Shown piece after piece: positions 1-6,755 of a stretch of 32,405 bases of DNA. Positions within the stretch are counted from its first letter, which is position 1. Each line of letters starts with the position of its first letter. This stretch comes from Burkholderiales bacterium (GTDB taxonomy: Bacteria; Pseudomonadota; Gammaproteobacteria; Burkholderiales; Burkholderiaceae_E): the NCBI GenBank assembly GCA_003577305.1, contig QEVL01000040.1, positions 1-32,405 of the forward strand. The letters run 5' to 3'. A model generated the notes under the pieces. It ran no database searches. It was not told where the DNA came from and worked only from the letters and a program-made list of their open reading frames with translations. A program made the translations under genes and the position numbers.

Positions 1-124
1 CTCGCCGGGATCGAGCGGTTGGATGGGAGTCGGAGGATACGAACCCAATTTCGGTACGCATCGTTCGATTTAACGGTGATTCACGCGAGACTCTAGCGGA
101 CAGCCCCAGGGCTGGTCAACTTGC

Positions 125-163
125 ATTCCGAAATCAGATATGCAATAGATCGATTTTCGGAAT
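125..163. promoter_or_regulatory. AT-rich inverted repeat upstream of cobS-like gene
   Basis: ATTCCGAAATC (125-135) is mirrored by GATTTTCGGAAT (152-163), a near-perfect inverted repeat with one extra T in the right arm. It lies in the only AT-rich stretch of the first 200 bases, about 40 bases before the cobS-like start. It could be an operator or part of a promoter. I found no convincing -35/-10 pair, and bases 1-124 hold nothing I can identify. Confidence 0.3.
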
Positions 164-202
164 AGAGATATCATCGAGCATCCCCAAGTCGAGGTGGCCG
201 GC

Positions 203-1183
203 ATGACCCTCACCGCCCAGTCCGAGCCCGAACTGATCGTATCGGCACGCACCGTCTTCGGCATCGATTCCGACCTCGAAGTGCCTGCCTTTCGCGAGCG
301 CGACGACCACGTCCCCGACGTGGACGACGCGTACCGCTTCAACCCCGAGGTCACGCTGGCGATCCTCGCCGGGTTCGCCCGCAATCGCCGCGTGATGGTC
401 CAGGGGCTGCACGGCACCGGGAAGTCGACCCACGTCGAGCAGGTGGCTGCACGTCTGAACTGGCCCTGCGTGCGGGTGAACCTCGACGGACACGTGAGCC
501 GCCTCGACCTGGTGGGCAAGGACGCAATCGTGGTGCGCGACGGCCTGCAGGTGACCGAGTTCCAGGAAGGCATCGTGCCCTGGGCGCTGCAGCGCCCGGT
601 GGCGCTGGTGTTCGACGAATACGACGCCGGGCGCCCCGACGTGATGTTCGTGATCCAGCGCATCCTGGAGCGCGACGGCCGGTTCACGCTGCTCGACCAG
701 AACCGGGTGATCCGCCCGCACCCGTATTTCCGGCTGTTCGCCACTTCGAACACGGTGGGCCTGGGCAATCCGAGCGGCATGTACCAGGGCACGCAGGCGC
801 TGAACCACGCCCAGATCGACCGGTGGAACATCGTGGCCACACTCAATTACCTGCCGCGCGACGAGGAAGTCGCGATCGTGCTCGCGCGCGTGCCTTCGAA
901 GGCGCACGAGCGCGGGCGCAAGCTGATCGAGTCGATGGTCGCGCTGGCCGAGCTCACGCGCAAGGGCTTCGCCGCAGGCGACCTCTCCACGCTGATGTCG
1001 CCGCGCACCGTGATCACCTGGGCCGAGAACTGCGAGATCTTCCACGATCCGGCGCTCGCCTTCCGGCTGGCCTTCCTGAACAAGTGCGACGAAGTCGAAC
1101 GGCCGATCGTCGCCGAGTATTACCAGCGCTGCTTCGGCGAAGAGCTCGACGAATCGCAGGCCGCGGGGAACGCGCCGCAGTGA
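203..1183 (+). CDS. cobS: CobS-like AAA+ ATPase (cobaltochelatase CobS family)
   Basis: A 326-residue MoxR/CobS-type AAA+ ATPase. Walker A GLHGTGKST is at residues 68-76, Walker B VALVFDEYDAG near 133-143, and a sensor-1-like ATSNT at 180-184. FDEYDAGRPDVMF and RVNLDGHVSRLDLVGKDA match what I know of true CobS. In the aerobic B12 pathway CobS and CobT form the ATP-driven chaperone that helps CobN insert cobalt into hydrogenobyrinic acid diamide. I chose ATG 203 because GAGGTGG (191-197) sits at ribosome-binding distance; a GTG at 194 in frame has no such site. The stop overlaps the next start as GTGA, so the pair is translationally coupled. No cobN or other cobalamin gene lies in the window, so the actual chelatase or other target is unknown. 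Confidence 0.85.
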   Translation: MTLTAQSEPELIVSARTVFGIDSDLEVPAFRERDDHVPDVDDAYRFNPEVTLAILAGFARNRRVMVQGLHGTGKSTHVEQVAARLNWPCVRVNLDGHVSRLDLVGKDAIVVRDGLQVTEFQEGIVPWALQRPVALVFDEYDAGRPDVMFVIQRILERDGRFTLLDQNRVIRPHPYFRLFATSNTVGLGNPSGMYQGTQALNHAQIDRWNIVATLNYLPRDEEVAIVLARVPSKAHERGRKLIESMVALAELTRKGFAAGDLSTLMSPRTVITWAENCEIFHDPALAFRLAFLNKCDEVERPIVAEYYQRCFGEELDESQAAGNAPQ

Positions 1184-2928
1184 CCGACGCGCCGCAGCAA
1201 GTCAGCGCGCAGCAGCAGGCGCGCCGCCAGCAGCGCATCGAGGAACTGTGCGCGGCATCGATTCGCGCGCTCGCCGGCGACGCGCAACTGCACTACCGGG
1301 GAGGTGTGCTGCATCGCGGGCATGCGCCGCTGCGCTTCCTCGCGCCGCACCTGCGCGACGATTCGGTGGCCGCGGGCTTCGAGGACTTCGGCTCGCGCCG
1401 CGGGCTGGCCGACGCAATGGCGCTGCGCCTGCGGCACTCCGATCCGGCGCTGCACCGGGAGCTCGCACCCACCGACCCGGTCGAGCGGCTGGTCTTCGAG
1501 ATGCTCGAGCAGTTGCGCGTCGAGACGCTGGCGCCCGAAGAGATGCCGGGCGTGGCCGCGAACCTGCGACATCGCTTCGAGCAATGGTCGCGCGCATTTC
1601 ACGCATCGCGACTCACCGAGACGCGGCTGGGGCTGCTGATGTACGCGCTGGCGCAGAGCTGCTGGTCGATGCTGAACGGCAAGCCGCCACTGGCCGAGAC
1701 CGAGGAGATCATCGAGACCACGCGCGCGAAGCTGGGTCGTGCGCTCGCGGGCACGCTGGCCGGAATCCGGCGCGAGCGTACCGACCAGCGCGCTTTCGCT
1801 GCCTATGCGCTGCGCATCGCCGCGATCGTCGGGGCGATGGTGCGCACGGCAGAAGCGCAGCAGGCCGGCGAGCGCGAGGCGCGCGACGACGACGACGCGC
1901 CGGCCGCATTCGCGCTGCTGCTCGATTTCGAACAAAGCGATGGCGACGGCATCGCGCGCGCGATGAGCGGCCACAGCCAGGCCTTCGCCGCGGGTGCCAA
2001 TCAGTATCGTGCCTGGACCACGCGCTACGACCGGGAGGTCGACGCGGCGCTGCTGGTGCGCCGCGAACTGCTGCGCGAATACCGCCAGCGGCTCGACCAG
2101 CGCATTGCCGCGAGCGGCATCCACCTGGCGCGGCTGTCGCGCCTGCTGGCCGCGATCCTCGCCACGCCGCGGCGCGACGGCTGGAGCTTCGGCGAGGAGG
2201 AAGGCTACGTCGACGGTGCGCGGCTGGCGCAACTGGTCAGCGCGCCGGCCGAGCGCCGGCTGTTCCGGCTCGAGCGGCATCGCCCGGTGGCCGATTGCAC
2301 GCTCGCCTTCCTGGTCGACTGCTCGGGCTCGATGAAAGAACACATCGAGCCGGTGGCCATCGTCATCGACGTGATGGTGCGTGCGCTCGAAGCCGCGGGC
2401 GCGGCCACCGAGGTGCTCGGTTTCACCACCGGGGCATGGAACGGCGGGCGCCCCTACCGCGAATGGCTTGCGCGCGGCCGCCCGCCGCATCCCGGGCGCC
2501 TGAACGAAGTGCTGCACATGGTGTTCAAGAGCGCCGAGCGCAACTGGCGGCGCGCGCGCACCGATGTCGCCGCGCTGCTCAAGCCCGACCTGTTCCGCGA
2601 GGGCATCGACGGCGAAGCGGTCGACTGGGCCTGCGCCCGGCTGATGGCGCGCGCCGCCCGGCGCCGCATCCTGATCGTGGTCTCCGACGGCTGCCCGATG
2701 GACAGCGCGACCGCGCTGGCCAACGACCGCTTCTACCTCGACAACCACCTGAAGGAGGTGGTCGCGCGCCACGAGCAGGCCGGCATGGTGGAGGTGCTGG
2801 GGCTCGGCGTCGGACTCGACCTGAGTCCGTTCTATCGGCGCTGCCTGGCGACCGACCCCACCGAGCCGATCGGCAACGAGCTGTTCCTGTCGATCGCCGG
2901 CCTGATCGCCGGACGGCGCCGGCGCTGA
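1180..2928 (+). CDS. cobT: CobT-like VWA-domain protein (partner of the CobS-like ATPase)
   Basis: A 582-residue protein starting at GTG 1180, overlapping the upstream stop by four bases; the frame is open much further upstream, but that part lies inside cobS. The N-terminal two thirds is Ala/Arg-rich and helical, with a short acidic run (DDDD near residue 235) at the place where CobT has its acidic linker. The C-terminal third is a von Willebrand A domain with a MIDAS motif DCSGS at 380-384 and the later SDG at 502-504. Length is close to CobT (about 630). CobS-CobT pairs work as AAA ATPase plus VWA adaptor, like MoxR-VWA pairs. The substrate cannot be read from the sequence because no chelatase large subunit is present here. 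Confidence 0.8.
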   Translation: MTDAPQQVSAQQQARRQQRIEELCAASIRALAGDAQLHYRGGVLHRGHAPLRFLAPHLRDDSVAAGFEDFGSRRGLADAMALRLRHSDPALHRELAPTDPVERLVFEMLEQLRVETLAPEEMPGVAANLRHRFEQWSRAFHASRLTETRLGLLMYALAQSCWSMLNGKPPLAETEEIIETTRAKLGRALAGTLAGIRRERTDQRAFAAYALRIAAIVGAMVRTAEAQQAGEREARDDDDAPAAFALLLDFEQSDGDGIARAMSGHSQAFAAGANQYRAWTTRYDREVDAALLVRRELLREYRQRLDQRIAASGIHLARLSRLLAAILATPRRDGWSFGEEEGYVDGARLAQLVSAPAERRLFRLERHRPVADCTLAFLVDCSGSMKEHIEPVAIVIDVMVRALEAAGAATEVLGFTTGAWNGGRPYREWLARGRPPHPGRLNEVLHMVFKSAERNWRRARTDVAALLKPDLFREGIDGEAVDWACARLMARAARRRILIVVSDGCPMDSATALANDRFYLDNHLKEVVARHEQAGMVEVLGLGVGLDLSPFYRRCLATDPTEPIGNELFLSIAGLIAGRRRR

Positions 2929-2940
2929 AGCGCGATCGTC

Positions 2941-2971
2941 GAACGCTCGCTGCGCGTTCTTCGTCGACGAA
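2941..2971. terminator. Inverted repeats between convergent cobT and pta, possible bidirectional terminator
   Basis: GAACGC (2941-2946) pairs with GCGTTC (2954-2959) over a 7-base loop, and it is followed at once by the perfect palindrome TTCGTCGACGAA (2960-2971). The 49-base gap separates two convergent genes, where a shared terminator is expected. There is no proper T-tract on either side, so intrinsic termination would be weak. Confidence 0.3.
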
Positions 2972-2977
2972 CGCTCG

Positions 2978-3997
2978 TCAGGCTCGTGCGACCACCGCGT
3001 CGGCCGCCTGCGCCTGCACCACGGTCACCGCGATCACGTTGAACACGTCGTCGGCACAGCAGCCTCGCGAGAGGTCGTTGGCGGGGCGGTTCAGGCCCTG
3101 AAGCATCGGCCCGACCGCGGTCGCGCCGGCCAGCCGCTCTGCCAGCTTGTAGCCGATGTTGCCCGCGTCGAGGTCGGGAAAGACGAGCACGTTGGCCTCG
3201 CCACGCACGCGCGAGCCGGGCAGCTTGCGCGCGGCGATCTGCGGCACCAGCGCCGCATCGAGCTGCACCTCGCCGTCCACCGGCAGGTCGGGCCACCGCT
3301 CGCGCACCAGCCGCGTGGCTTGCGCCACCTTGTCCACCATCGGGTGGCGCGCGCTGCCCGCAGTGGAGAACGACAGCATCGCGACCCGCGGGTCCTCCAT
3401 CAGCAGGCTGCGCGCGTTGCCCGCGGCCGCGATCGCGATCTCCGACAACTCCTGCGCGTTGGGGTCGACCACCAGCCCGCAGTCGGAGAAGACCAGTCCG
3501 CGGCGCACCGGGTGCCAGGGCTCGGCGAAGATCATCAGGAAGAAGCTCGACACCAGCTTGCAGCCCGGCGCCGGACCGATCACCTGGATCGCGGTGCGGA
3601 CCACGTCGGCCGTCGTGCGAACCGCGCCGGACACCGAGCCGTCGGCATGGCCGAGCCGCACCATCAGGTCGGCGAAGCACAGCGGGTCGCACACCGCGGC
3701 GCTCGCCTGCCCGGAGGTCATCCCCTTGCCGCGGCGCAACTCGAACAGTGCCTCGGCGAACGCCGGCGCGAGCGGCGAGGCCTGCGGATCGACAATCTCG
3801 ACGCCCGCCAGGTCGACCCCTTCGCGGGTCGCGGCTTCGCGGACCGCCGCGCCCGTGCCCACGACGATCGGCCGCGCCACCCCCTCGCGCGCGGCCCGCG
3901 ACGCCGCCTGCAGCACCCTGGGGTCGTCGCCTTCGGAGAGCACGATGCGGCGTGGCGCCGACCGGGCGCGTTCGACGATGCGGTCGATGGGGTTCAT
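2978..3997 (-). CDS. pta: Phosphate acetyltransferase (short form)
   Basis: A 339-residue protein of the phosphate acetyl/butaryl transferase family, interconverting acetyl-CoA plus phosphate and acetyl phosphate plus CoA in the cytoplasm. Its size fits the short form that lacks the N-terminal DRTGG/BioD-like region of E. coli Pta. Family landmarks include an [11 protein letters not shown] start, [16 protein letters not shown] in the middle, [11 protein letters not shown], and a C-terminal [18 protein letters not shown]. The start is ATG 3997 with an AG-rich stretch (GAGAAGAAG) upstream. No ackA gene follows in the window; the neighbours are the convergent cobT and the divergent vapBC, so it looks monocistronic. 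A butyryl-specific enzyme is possible but the sequence reads as Pta. Confidence 0.9.
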   Translation of the reverse strand: MNPIDRIVERARSAPRRIVLSEGDDPRVLQAASRAAREGVARPIVVGTGAAVREAATREGVDLAGVEIVDPQASPLAPAFAEALFELRRGKGMTSGQASAAVCDPLCFADLMVRLGHADGSVSGAVRTTADVVRTAIQVIGPAPGCKLVSSFFLMIFAEPWHPVRRGLVFSDCGLVVDPNAQELSEIAIAAAGNARSLLMEDPRVAMLSFSTAGSARHPMVDKVAQATRLVRERWPDLPVDGEVQLDAALVPQIAARKLPGSRVRGEANVLVFPDLDAGNIGYKLAERLAGATAVGPMLQGLNRPANDLSRGCCADDVFNVIAVTVVQAQAADAVVARA

Positions 3998-4035
3998 GCT
4001 TGCTTCTTCTCGAATAAAGAGATGTTGTGTTCCTG

Positions 4036-4041
4036 ATTATA
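4036..4041 (-). promoter_or_regulatory. Candidate -10 element of the pta promoter
   Basis: Read on the minus strand this is a perfect TATAAT, 38 bases before the pta start, within an AT-rich patch containing the palindrome ATAAAATTTTAT (4039-4050). No good -35 hexamer is found at 16-18 bases, so the promoter would depend on an activator or be weak. Confidence 0.4.
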
Positions 4042-4089
4042 AAATTTTATCCGACTACGGCTGAAAGTTCCTGGAAGAAGCCACAAATC

Positions 4090-4104
4090 GCACGAATATC
4101 GTGC
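4090..4104. promoter_or_regulatory. Candidate VapB operator
   Basis: GCACGA-ATA-TCGTGC is a perfect 6-3-6 inverted repeat, closely followed by a second imperfect one (GTGCAC...GTGTAC, 4101-4121). Both lie within 55 bases of the vapB start. VapB-type antitoxins usually bind such paired palindromes over their own promoter to autoregulate. Binding is inferred from position only. Confidence 0.45.
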
Positions 4105-4142
4105 ACACTTGTTCCGTGTACCTTTCGGATCGGAGATTGCCC

Positions 4143-4364
4143 ATGAAGAACATCACCCTCACCGCAGACGAAAGCCTGATCGAGGCGGCACGTAAACGGG
4201 CGCGCGCCGAGCACACGACCCTGAACGAGCAGTTCCGGCGCTGGCTCGCCGACTACGCCGGCACCCATGAACGCATGCAGCGTTACGACGAGACGATGGC
4301 GCAACTGCGCGGCAAGTTGAAGCTGGGCCGCAAGCTGACCCGGGAAGAGATGAATGAGCGCTGA
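4143..4364 (+). CDS. VapB-like ribbon-helix-helix antitoxin
   Basis: A 73-residue protein beginning MKNITLTADESLIEAARKRA, with a short beta-strand then helix pattern typical of an Arc/MetJ-like ribbon-helix-helix DNA-binding antitoxin, followed by a basic C-terminal tail that would wrap the toxin. I chose ATG 4143 because CGGAG lies a few bases upstream; an upstream in-frame ATG (4101) would place the operator-like palindrome inside the gene. It overlaps the toxin gene by 11 bases, the usual coupled arrangement in vapBC. It probably represses its own promoter through the inverted repeats just upstream. The partner toxin is damaged, so this may now act as an orphan antitoxin. Confidence 0.8.
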   Translation: MKNITLTADESLIEAARKRARAEHTTLNEQFRRWLADYAGTHERMQRYDETMAQLRGKLKLGRKLTREEMNER

Positions 4365-4710
4365 AGACTTCATCGACACCAACGTCTTCATCTACCACCT
4401 GGACGCGAGCGACCCGCGCAAGCAGGCGATCGCCGAACGCATCGTCCGCCAGGCACTGCTGCACGGCAATGCCTGCATCAGCCACCAGGTGATGCAGGAA
4501 TGCCTGAATGTCGTGCTGCGCACGGCGCAGGTCACGCTCGACATCGCGCAGGCTCGGGCGTACCTGGAAACGGTCCTGGCCCCGCTGCTTCGCGTGTCGG
4601 CGAGCGTGGCGCTCTATCAGCGCGCGCTCGACGTACAGGCGCGCTGGCGCTTCGGCTTCTACGATTCGCTGATCGTCGCGGCGGCCCTCGCGGCCGGTTG
4701 CACGCGTTGA
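4354..4710 (+). CDS. VapC-like PIN-domain toxin, C-terminally truncated by a frame disruption
   Basis: A 118-residue PIN-domain protein (family members are metal-dependent RNases). DTNVFIYHLD at the N-terminus gives the first acid D8; E49 and D104 (GFYDSLIVAAAL) match the second and third. The protein stops right after AAGCTR, where VapCs normally continue with LYSEDLxxG, carrying the fourth acid, and finish with a strand like LTIxxPF. Exactly such a tail, LTIHDPFRA then TAA, is present at 4707-4736 but in another frame. A deletion that is not a multiple of three has therefore removed roughly 14 codons and brought an early stop. The fourth metal ligand is missing, so activity is doubtful. Confidence 0.8.
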   Translation: MSAEDFIDTNVFIYHLDASDPRKQAIAERIVRQALLHGNACISHQVMQECLNVVLRTAQVTLDIAQARAYLETVLAPLLRVSASVALYQRALDVQARWRFGFYDSLIVAAALAAGCTR

Positions 4711-4743
4711 CGATTCACGATCCGTTTCGCGCGTAAGCATTCG

Positions 4744-5322
4744 TCAGTCCCAGCGGCAGAGTTGCGCCGCCAGCGCCTCCACGATCCGTTCGGCCGCCTT
4801 GCCGTCCCAGAACTGCGGGCGGCGACCGGTCTTGGCCCGACCCGCCAGCACCGCATCGGCCGCGGCGACGATCTTCGCCGGATCGACGCCCACCACCGTG
4901 TTGGTGCCTTCGTCCACCGTCACCGGACGCTCGGTGTTCTCGCGCAGCGTCACGCAGGCGATGCCCAGCGCCGTCGTCTCCTCCTGCAATCCGCCGCTGT
5001 CGGTGAAGATCAGGCTCGCGTCCTTCCACAGGTTCAGGAAGTCCATGTACGACAGCGGCTATGCACCGGGAACACCAGTGGCAGCTTCGCCGAGATGTCG
5101 CGCAGCGCGCCGGCGATGCCGGCCAGCGTCGTCGGGTCGTCCACGTTCGACGGCCGGTGCATCGTGACCACGCCGTAGCGGCCGAACCGCTTCTTCAGTG
5201 CCTCGCTCTCGAACGCGCTCTTGTCGCCGGCGGCGAGCCGGTCGCGCTGGTAGACGCACGATCGGCGCGATCTTCATGAAGTTCGGCCGCGCGCCGGCTA
5301 CCAGGTAGAGGGTCTTCTTCAT
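4744..5322 (-). pseudogene. wecB: Remnant of UDP-N-acetylglucosamine 2-epimerase (wecB)
   Basis: Three pieces of one WecB-type epimerase lie in order on the minus strand. The N-terminal piece starts at ATG 5322 with a Shine-Dalgarno (CCGGAGGA) and reads MKKTLYLVAGARPNFMK up to IAPIVR. A middle piece (about 5252-5055, different frame) reads YQRDRLAAGDKS through VVTMHRPSNVDDP to LVFPVH. A C-terminal piece (5052-4744, first frame again) reads SYMDFLNLWKDAS, TDSGGLQEETTALG and LRENTERPVTVDEGTN. Compared with the family (about 370 residues) some 165 residues are lost at the first junction and some 25-30 at the second. The enzyme converts UDP-GlcNAc to UDP-ManNAc; here it cannot be made. The pieces themselves look undamaged, so the event is recent or an assembly error. 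Confidence 0.88.
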
Positions 5323-5376
5323 CCGGAGGATTCTCCGTGCGGGGGGCTGCAACAGCCGCCCGGTAAGTCGCGACGG

Positions 5377-5718
5377 TCAGGTCGTCCCGATGCACGCGGC
5401 TATCTGGCGCAGAACCCGCCGCCGCAGCGTGGCGGGTATCCGGCCGAGCGGCGTGGCATGTATCGCCTCGATGGTGGCGATCTTGGCCGTGCGGATCACC
5501 GACGGTGCGGGTAGACCGGCGGCGTGCAGGTCAACGATAGCGACGTCCCCGGGCCAACCCCGGTTCTCGGCGCTGGTGATCATCAGCACCCAGAGCAATC
5601 CGTGCGCATCCTCGAGATCGCCCGATGAAACGACCAGCGCGGGCCGCGACTGTCGCGTCGCGCGATCGGTGTACGGAAACGGAACCTTGACAACGTCGCC
5701 CTGATCAAAGGCTGCCAT
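5377..5718 (-). CDS. MazF/PemK-family mRNA interferase toxin
   Basis: A 113-residue protein with the PemK/MazF start GDVVKVPFPYTDRATRQSRPALVVSS (residues 7-32 by position; barrel strand, loop, then the conserved RPALVV strand). Family toxins cleave mRNA at short sequence motifs. Its 5' end overlaps the upstream antitoxin gene by 14 bases, the typical coupling of antitoxin-first modules. Length (110-115) is normal and no key region is missing, so unlike the nearby VapC it looks intact. The 3' end lies 54 bases before the start of the ruined wecB gene in the same direction. The specific cleavage site cannot be predicted. Confidence 0.85.
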   Translation of the reverse strand: MAAFDQGDVVKVPFPYTDRATRQSRPALVVSSGDLEDAHGLLWVLMITSAENRGWPGDVAIVDLHAAGLPAPSVIRTAKIATIEAIHATPLGRIPATLRRRVLRQIAACIGTT

Positions 5719-5923
5719 AAGCCTCCTCGTCGGCTTTCGAATGCCACTCGTTGAAAGCGCCGAACGGATCGTCCTGCGCTTTTTCTCGGGGAACCTTCGT
5801 CAGGATCACGCGCTGGTCGACAATCTCGTAGAGCAGTTCATCGCCTTCTTCAAGGCGCAGTGCTGCGCGGACCGGCTGGGGAATCGTGGTCTGTGCCTTG
5901 CTGGTCAGTTTGCTCGTGATCAT
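5705..5923 (-). CDS. AbrB/MazE-type antitoxin (SpoVT-AbrB fold)
   Basis: A 72-residue protein. Residues 1-45 (SKAQTTIPQPVRAALRLEEGDEL then a strand ending VILTKV) are a swapped-hairpin AbrB DNA-binding domain. The acidic C-terminus (EWHSKADEEAYGSL) is the usual toxin-binding tail. It precedes and overlaps the PemK/MazF gene, forming a complete module. A good sigma-70-type promoter lies 34-62 bases upstream on the same strand. Autoregulation with the toxin is expected from the family but not shown here. Confidence 0.85.
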   Translation of the reverse strand: MITSKLTSKAQTTIPQPVRAALRLEEGDELLYEIVDQRVILTKVPREKAQDDPFGAFNEWHSKADEEAYGSL

Positions 5924-5956
5924 GTTCAGACTCGGGATCAGCGCTGTTGGCGAGTC

Positions 5957-5985
5957 ATCGTAAGGATTTTCCTTTCCTCCGTCAA
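5957..5985 (-). promoter_or_regulatory. Sigma-70-type promoter of the mazE/mazF-like pair
   Basis: On the minus strand TTGACG (5985-5980) and TACGAT (5962-5957) are separated by exactly 17 bases, matching the -35 and -10 consensus at 5/6 and 4/6. Transcription would start near 5950, about 27 bases before the antitoxin ATG. Confidence 0.6.
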
Positions 5986-6004
5986 GAATTGCCGTTATTC
6001 CGCA

Positions 6005-6029
6005 TTGCAGATTCGCGGCAACTCTGCAA
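6005..6029. promoter_or_regulatory. Candidate operator of the AbrB-PIN module
   Basis: TTGCAGA (6005-6011) and TCTGCAA (6023-6029) form a perfect 7-base inverted repeat with an 11-base spacer, ending 10 bases before the antitoxin ATG at 6040. Its place between two divergent toxin-antitoxin modules suggests an autoregulatory binding site. Confidence 0.45.
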
Positions 6030-6039
6030 GAATTCGCGT

Positions 6040-6321
6040 ATGCGGATCCCTGTCACCATGACCAGCCGCGGCGTCATCACCCTGCCTGCCCGCCTGAGGC
6101 GCGCGCTGGGCCTGAAACCCGACGACATCCTCATCGCCGAAACGACGCCCGAGGGTCTGCTGCTCCGGCCTGCAGTCACGCTGCCGGTCGAGCTCTACGC
6201 GGAAGAGCGCGTGCGCGAGTTCGACGAAACCGAAGCCGAACTGGCCGCGGCCATGCGCGATCGCGAGCAAGCGCGAACTGGCAGCGCGAAGGTCGCAGCC
6301 CCTCGCAAGCGCAGGCGCTGA
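6040..6321 (+). CDS. AbrB/SpoVT-type antitoxin
   Basis: A 93-residue protein. MTSRGVITLPARLRRALGLK followed by ADD/ETTPEGLLLRP-like strands gives a SpoVT/AbrB DNA-binding domain in the first 45 residues. Residues 50-75 are acidic and helical (EERVREFDETEAELAAAM), a likely toxin-binding tail, and the end is basic (APRKRRR). I chose ATG 6040; ATG 6058 is possible, and the open frame further upstream (5947) would swallow the intergenic operator. The ribosome-binding site is weak. It lies 17 bases before a PIN-domain gene, so the two form a VapBC-like module with an AbrB-type antitoxin. Confidence 0.78.
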   Translation: MRIPVTMTSRGVITLPARLRRALGLKPDDILIAETTPEGLLLRPAVTLPVELYAEERVREFDETEAELAAAMRDREQARTGSAKVAAPRKRRR

Positions 6322-6338
6322 GTCGCCGACGCCGGTCG

Positions 6339-6755
6339 ATGGGGATGAGGATCTTCCTCGATGCAAACATCCTGTTTGCCGCGGCGAAATCCGCCGGGGC
6401 CGTTCGGGCCCTGCTCGGCCTGCTCGAAGCGGCGGAACACACCCTCTGCGCCGACGATTACGTCCTGGCCGAGGCGCGTCGAAATCTCGAGGTGAAGGGC
6501 ACGGACGCCATGGGTTCACTCGACACCCTCCTCGCCGGCATCGACGTCGCGCGCTTCCGTCGTGACGAACTCGATCCGCAACTCGCGGCACTGCTGCCCG
6601 AACAGGACAGGCCCGTTCTCGCCGCAGCGATCCGGCTCGGTTGCGGGGCGCTGGTCACGGGCGACAGGATCCATTTCGGACGACTGTACGGCCGGGACGT
6701 CCGCGGCGTGAGCATCCACTCGCCGCGCTCGCTCTACGAAACGTTGATCCGATGA
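6339..6755 (+). CDS. PIN-domain toxin (VapC-like)
   Basis: A 138-residue PIN-domain protein with all four expected acids visible: D8 (MRIFLDANILF), E45 (LAEARRNLE), D90 (EQDRPVLAAAIRLG) and D109 (LVTGDRIHFG). Such proteins are usually Mg/Mn-dependent RNases held in check by the cognate antitoxin, here the AbrB-type gene 17 bases upstream. The start may be ATG 6339 or ATG 6345; neither has a clear ribosome-binding site, so translation may depend on coupling. Its TGA overlaps the ATG of apaH (ATGA), so the housekeeping hydrolase appears to be translated from the same message. Confidence 0.82.
   Translation: MGMRIFLDANILFAAAKSAGAVRALLGLLEAAEHTLCADDYVLAEARRNLEVKGTDAMGSLDTLLAGIDVARFRRDELDPQLAALLPEQDRPVLAAAIRLGCGALVTGDRIHFGRLYGRDVRGVSIHSPRSLYETLIR

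Noticed and set aside
134..1045. A 300-codon minus-strand open frame opposite cobS
   Set aside because: The plus strand encodes a clear CobS with Walker motifs and a Shine-Dalgarno; the minus frame is low-complexity His/Val/Arg-rich.
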